NCBI GenBank assembly: GCA_011052285.1
Contig: DRJH01000309.1
Span: forward strand, 1-7,088
Reading direction: 5' to 3'
DNA: 7,088 bases
Origin: Gammaproteobacteria bacterium
GTDB lineage: Bacteria > Pseudomonadota > Gammaproteobacteria > Arenicellales > DRJH01
How positions within the stretch are numbered: the stretch's first letter is position 1; every line of letters starts with the position of its first letter. This document shows positions 5,550 to 7,088 of this stretch, piece by piece. A program made the translations under genes and the position numbers. A model generated the notes under the pieces. The model searched no databases, was not told where the DNA came from, and saw only the letters and a list, made by a program, of their open reading frames with translations.

Positions 5550-5736
5550 GCTCGGTCAAGTCGCACAAGAACTGCGCCAAGCCATAGCAGCGAAGAAGTG
5601 CTGGCGTTGTGGCTGTTTTCAGAACACGGTAAAAACCTTGCAGTCCTCTGTCAGCGCCGACGTGAAAATGCATCAAAACTGCCGGTTTAAAATTGTTGGT
5701 CAAAAAAACGGGGTGTCACAGCCGGTTTGGTGGTGA
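5539..5736 (+). pseudogene. Truncated small Cys-motif gene cut by an insertion-sequence end
   Basis: An ATG at 5539 overlaps the SMR stop in another frame and opens MAHKLGQVAQELRQAIAAKK, an amphipathic helix. KCWRCGC then follows (Cys21, Cys24, Cys26), a probable metal or Fe-S ligand cluster. The sequence reads like a genuine protein until about residue 43 (SADVK). After that it runs into bases that belong to the IS21-type end, including the terminator palindrome, and stops at 5736 (tail NGVSQPVWW). I therefore read it as the N-terminal piece of a longer protein that lost its remainder to the insertion. The helix plus KCW-x-CGC start reminds me of cysteine-rich proteins related to methyltransferase subunit A (MtrA-like, DUF4346), but this is from memory and uncertain. 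It was probably the fourth gene of the ArsR-SMR unit. Confidence 0.55.
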
Positions 5737-5742
5737 CACCCC
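5702..5742 (-). terminator. Rho-independent terminator on the minus strand
   Basis: A perfect 10-base inverted repeat (GGGGTGTCAC at 5710-5719, GTGACACCCC at 5733-5742) with a 13-base loop is followed, reading the minus strand, by G and seven T residues (5708-5702). It lies 8 bases after the istB stop codon. It would end minus-strand transcription coming from the IS and protect the plus-strand SMR genes from antisense reading. The plus strand has no T tract. Confidence 0.75.
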
Positions 5743-5749
5743 AGGATAA

Positions 5750-5985
5750 TCAGGTTTCTATGATCTCTTTCATACGATAACTCTTGCCTTCGATGATGAC
5801 GGTTTGGGTATGGTGCAAGAGGCGATCCAGCAGTGCCGAAGTGAGTGTGGCATCGTCATTAAAGATTTGTGGCCAGCTTTTAAAGGCCCGGTTTGAGGTC
5901 AGTACAATCGAGCCACGCTCATAACGCTGACTGCCTTGCTCTTTGATAAACGGTAATCGGAACCGCTGCTGCACCTGCAGCCGGT
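5750..5985 (-). pseudogene. istB: istB fragment, C-terminal part of the IS21 helper ATPase
   Basis: About 75 residues match the end of IstB, the AAA+ ATPase that assists IS21 transposition. RYERGSIVLTSN carries the strand and Asn of the sensor-1 region. It is followed by FNDDATLTSALLDRLLHH and the tail VIIEGKSYRMKE, both typical of the family. The Walker A and B motifs, which lie in the missing N-terminal part, are absent. The fragment starts around LQVQQRF without a proper start codon or ribosome site, directly after the istA fragment. It ends with TGA at 5752-5750. The protein would have no ATPase activity. Confidence 0.85.
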
Positions 5986-5989
5986 TGAT

Positions 5990-6205
5990 CTTTTTGGGCC
6001 AGGTCCACTGGCAGGGCCTGATAATAGGCTTCGGCCTTGGGGGTCAACGCCAGGAAACGGCCGAGGATTTTTTGTTCACGAGCATGACGCCGCTGTTCCA
6101 GTAAAGCCTTGGGAGGCAGTCCGGGTCTTCGATATCCCGGTGTCGGTCATAGCAACGCGGATGACGAGCAATCAGCCCTCGTTTCTCAGGAATTTTGCAA
6201 ACGGC
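5990..6205 (-). pseudogene. istA: istA fragment (IS21 transposase), frameshifted
   Basis: From 6205 down to about 6121, one minus-strand frame reads KRGLIARHPRCYDRHRDIED. A shift near 6118 then leads into PKALLEQRRHAREQKILGRF followed by LALTPKAEAYYQAL. Together these resemble the region of IstA after its catalytic domain, where 'ARH...YDRH' is followed by 'P-K-A-L-L-x-Q-R-R-x-A-R-[ED]-Q' and 'FLALxPxAExYY'. The frame is blocked upstream by a stop at 6208-6206. The DDE catalytic core is missing, as are the family's last residues. The assignment rests on remembered family patterns and on adjacency to the istB piece. Confidence 0.65.
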
Positions 6206-6301
6206 TCAATATGTTACAATTTCTGAGCAGACTCTACATAAAATCGGATAGAAGAATGGATATCGATGGAATCTTGCGGTATGGCACCATAACCCATTGC
6301 C

Positions 6302-6985
6302 TCAAATTTCCTCCTCCAATAACTGCCCGTGTTCTTTCAACCAGAGCTTTGCTTTCTCCATAGTTGGCGATTGAGCACGGACGATGTTCCAGAAACGGGG
6401 GGTGTGGTTGCTCTCAAGCAGATGCGCCAACTCATGGACGATCACATAGTCAATGACAAACATCGGCGCCTTGATCAGACGCCAGTTGAAATGGACATTG
6501 TCCATGGGTGTGCATGAACCCCACCGGTAGTGATGGTCCACGATCTTCGCTTGTTTGAAGCTGACTCCAAGCTGTTTCGCGTGTCGCCGAACACGGGGCA
6601 TGATCTTTTCGTGTGCGCGCTCAACATACCAGTCACGCATGACTTCCTTTTTTCGCCCGACCAGCGACGAACAGATGAGAAACTTTCGCGCAAAACTGAT
6701 CTCATCCTGTCCGTGTTCGACAATCTCAAGCCGGTACTGCCGCCCCAGATATAACACCGACTCGCCGCTGACCAGTTCCTTTCCTGGAGGATGCGGCAAA
6801 TCCCGGTACTTTTTCTGGTGACGAATTTTCTCATATATCCACCCACGCTTCGAATCAACTGCCTTGCGTATGGTCGTTTCCGACGCTCCGGCGGGAGCAT
6901 GGACGATCGCAGAACGATCCCGCTCGACCGTGATGGACAGCTTCCTGCGCCTCGATGACCGTTTAATTTCGTAATCAAACACCAT
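6302..6985 (-). CDS. YgjP/DUF45-type zinc metallopeptidase-like protein
   Basis: The 227-residue product has the family's layout. A basic N-terminal part (YEIKRSSRRRKLSITVERD) is followed by 'V-x-A-P-x-G' at 28-33. RWGSC comes at 154-158, and the zinc motif HELAH is at 184-188 with a third His194 in NHTPRFW. His184, His188 and His194 are the expected metal ligands, with Glu185 as general base. Its length is close to that of E. coli YgjP-like proteins, so it looks complete. The start is supported by GGAG eight bases upstream, inside the end of the preceding gene, which stops two bases before this ATG; the two are clearly one transcript. Family members are poorly characterised and often sit next to type I restriction genes. 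It is cytoplasmic, with no signal peptide or membrane helix. It converges with the plus-strand SMR unit across the IS remnant. M48/SprT-like names are also used for such proteins. Confidence 0.9.
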   Translation of the reverse strand: MVFDYEIKRSSRRRKLSITVERDRSAIVHAPAGASETTIRKAVDSKRGWIYEKIRHQKKYRDLPHPPGKELVSGESVLYLGRQYRLEIVEHGQDEISFARKFLICSSLVGRKKEVMRDWYVERAHEKIMPRVRRHAKQLGVSFKQAKIVDHHYRWGSCTPMDNVHFNWRLIKAPMFVIDYVIVHELAHLLESNHTPRFWNIVRAQSPTMEKAKLWLKEHGQLLEEEI

Positions 6986-6987
6986 GC

Positions 6988-7088
6988 TTACTCCGCATAA
7001 AGGATGATGTCATTATTTTTTTCGGCAATCTCCATGATCCGACTGATAATTTGATGCCGCTTTTGCACAAGCCCCGGCAGTTTCACAA
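6988..7088 (-). CDS. C-terminal end of an unidentified gene (5' part outside window)
   Basis: Reading the minus strand from the window edge, one frame is open to TAA at 6990-6988. It gives about 33 residues ending KNNDIILYAE, with a helix KLPGLVQKRHQIISRIMEIA. The stop lies two bases before the YgjP-like start, the tight spacing expected in an operon, and the GGAG used by that gene lies within these last codons. The piece is too short to name. Since YgjP-like genes commonly follow type I restriction subunit genes, a restriction gene such as hsdR is possible, but nothing in these residues proves it. Confidence 0.55.
   Translation of the reverse strand, partial: VKLPGLVQKRHQIISRIMEIAEKNNDIILYAE

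Larger units (their letters stand above)
5669..6205 (-). mobile_element. IS21-family insertion sequence remnant, internally deleted
   Basis: On the minus strand an istA fragment is followed by the C-terminal part of istB, the normal gene order of IS21 elements. The span is only about 0.54 kb instead of the usual 2-2.6 kb. The istA 3' end and about the first two thirds of istB are missing, so one internal deletion joined them. The istB-side end near 5669-5742 carries GCCGGTTT twice (5681-5688 and 5721-5728, 40 bases apart), in keeping with the repeated transposase-binding sites at IS21 ends. The exact outer boundaries and target duplication cannot be determined. The element cannot move by itself. 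Confidence 0.75.

Noticed and set aside
6278..6294. Hairpin after the YgjP-like gene as its terminator
   Set aside because: The loop would be only two bases, there is a bulge, and no T tract follows on the minus strand.
6475..6978. Overlapping minus-strand frame and plus-strand frames within the YgjP-like gene
   Set aside because: They are shadows of the gene with the HELAH motif and have no independent support.

Overview
The window looks like a chromosomal accessory region of a Gram-negative bacterium, most probably a gammaproteobacterium. The pointers are Sec-type signal peptides, purine-rich Shine-Dalgarno sites, an EmrE-like SMR transporter pair and an IS21-type remnant. The species cannot be named from the sequence.

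Left part (1-4317, + strand): a tightly packed gene row for exported proteins. It opens with the C-terminal part of a von Willebrand factor A (VWA) protein cut by the window edge (1-864). Next is a 561-residue secreted protein with three divergent copies of an NTF2-like module and a four-cysteine tail (889-2574). Then comes a well-initiated but frameshifted and prematurely stopped gene start (2574-2689). About 400 bases without a convincing gene follow, unusually rich in inverted repeats (2690-3094). Two further exported proteins of unknown function overlap by ATGA (3095-3682 and 3679-4317). Stop/start overlaps and short gaps suggest one transcript. No function can be assigned beyond an envelope or periplasmic assembly.

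Middle part (4327-5670, + strand): a separate resistance-type unit. A recognisable promoter precedes a CadC/SmtB-class ArsR-family metal sensor with four cysteines placed as in CadC. It is followed by two adjacent small multidrug resistance (SMR) subunits, probably a heterodimeric pump. A small Cys-rich gene (KCWRCGC motif) overlaps the second pump gene but is cut short by an insertion-sequence end.

Right part (5669-7088, - strand): an IS21-family remnant in which an istA fragment abuts the C-terminal part of istB, with a strong minus-strand terminator at its end. Beyond it lies an intact YgjP/DUF45-type zinc metallopeptidase-like gene. The last codons of another gene end two bases before its start. 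YgjP-like genes often sit beside type I restriction genes, so a defence locus may begin just beyond the right edge; that is inference only.

The most unusual parts are the structured, gene-free stretch at 2770-3061 next to a decayed gene start, the triplicated NTF2-like protein, and the four-cysteine metal sensor placed in front of an SMR pair.
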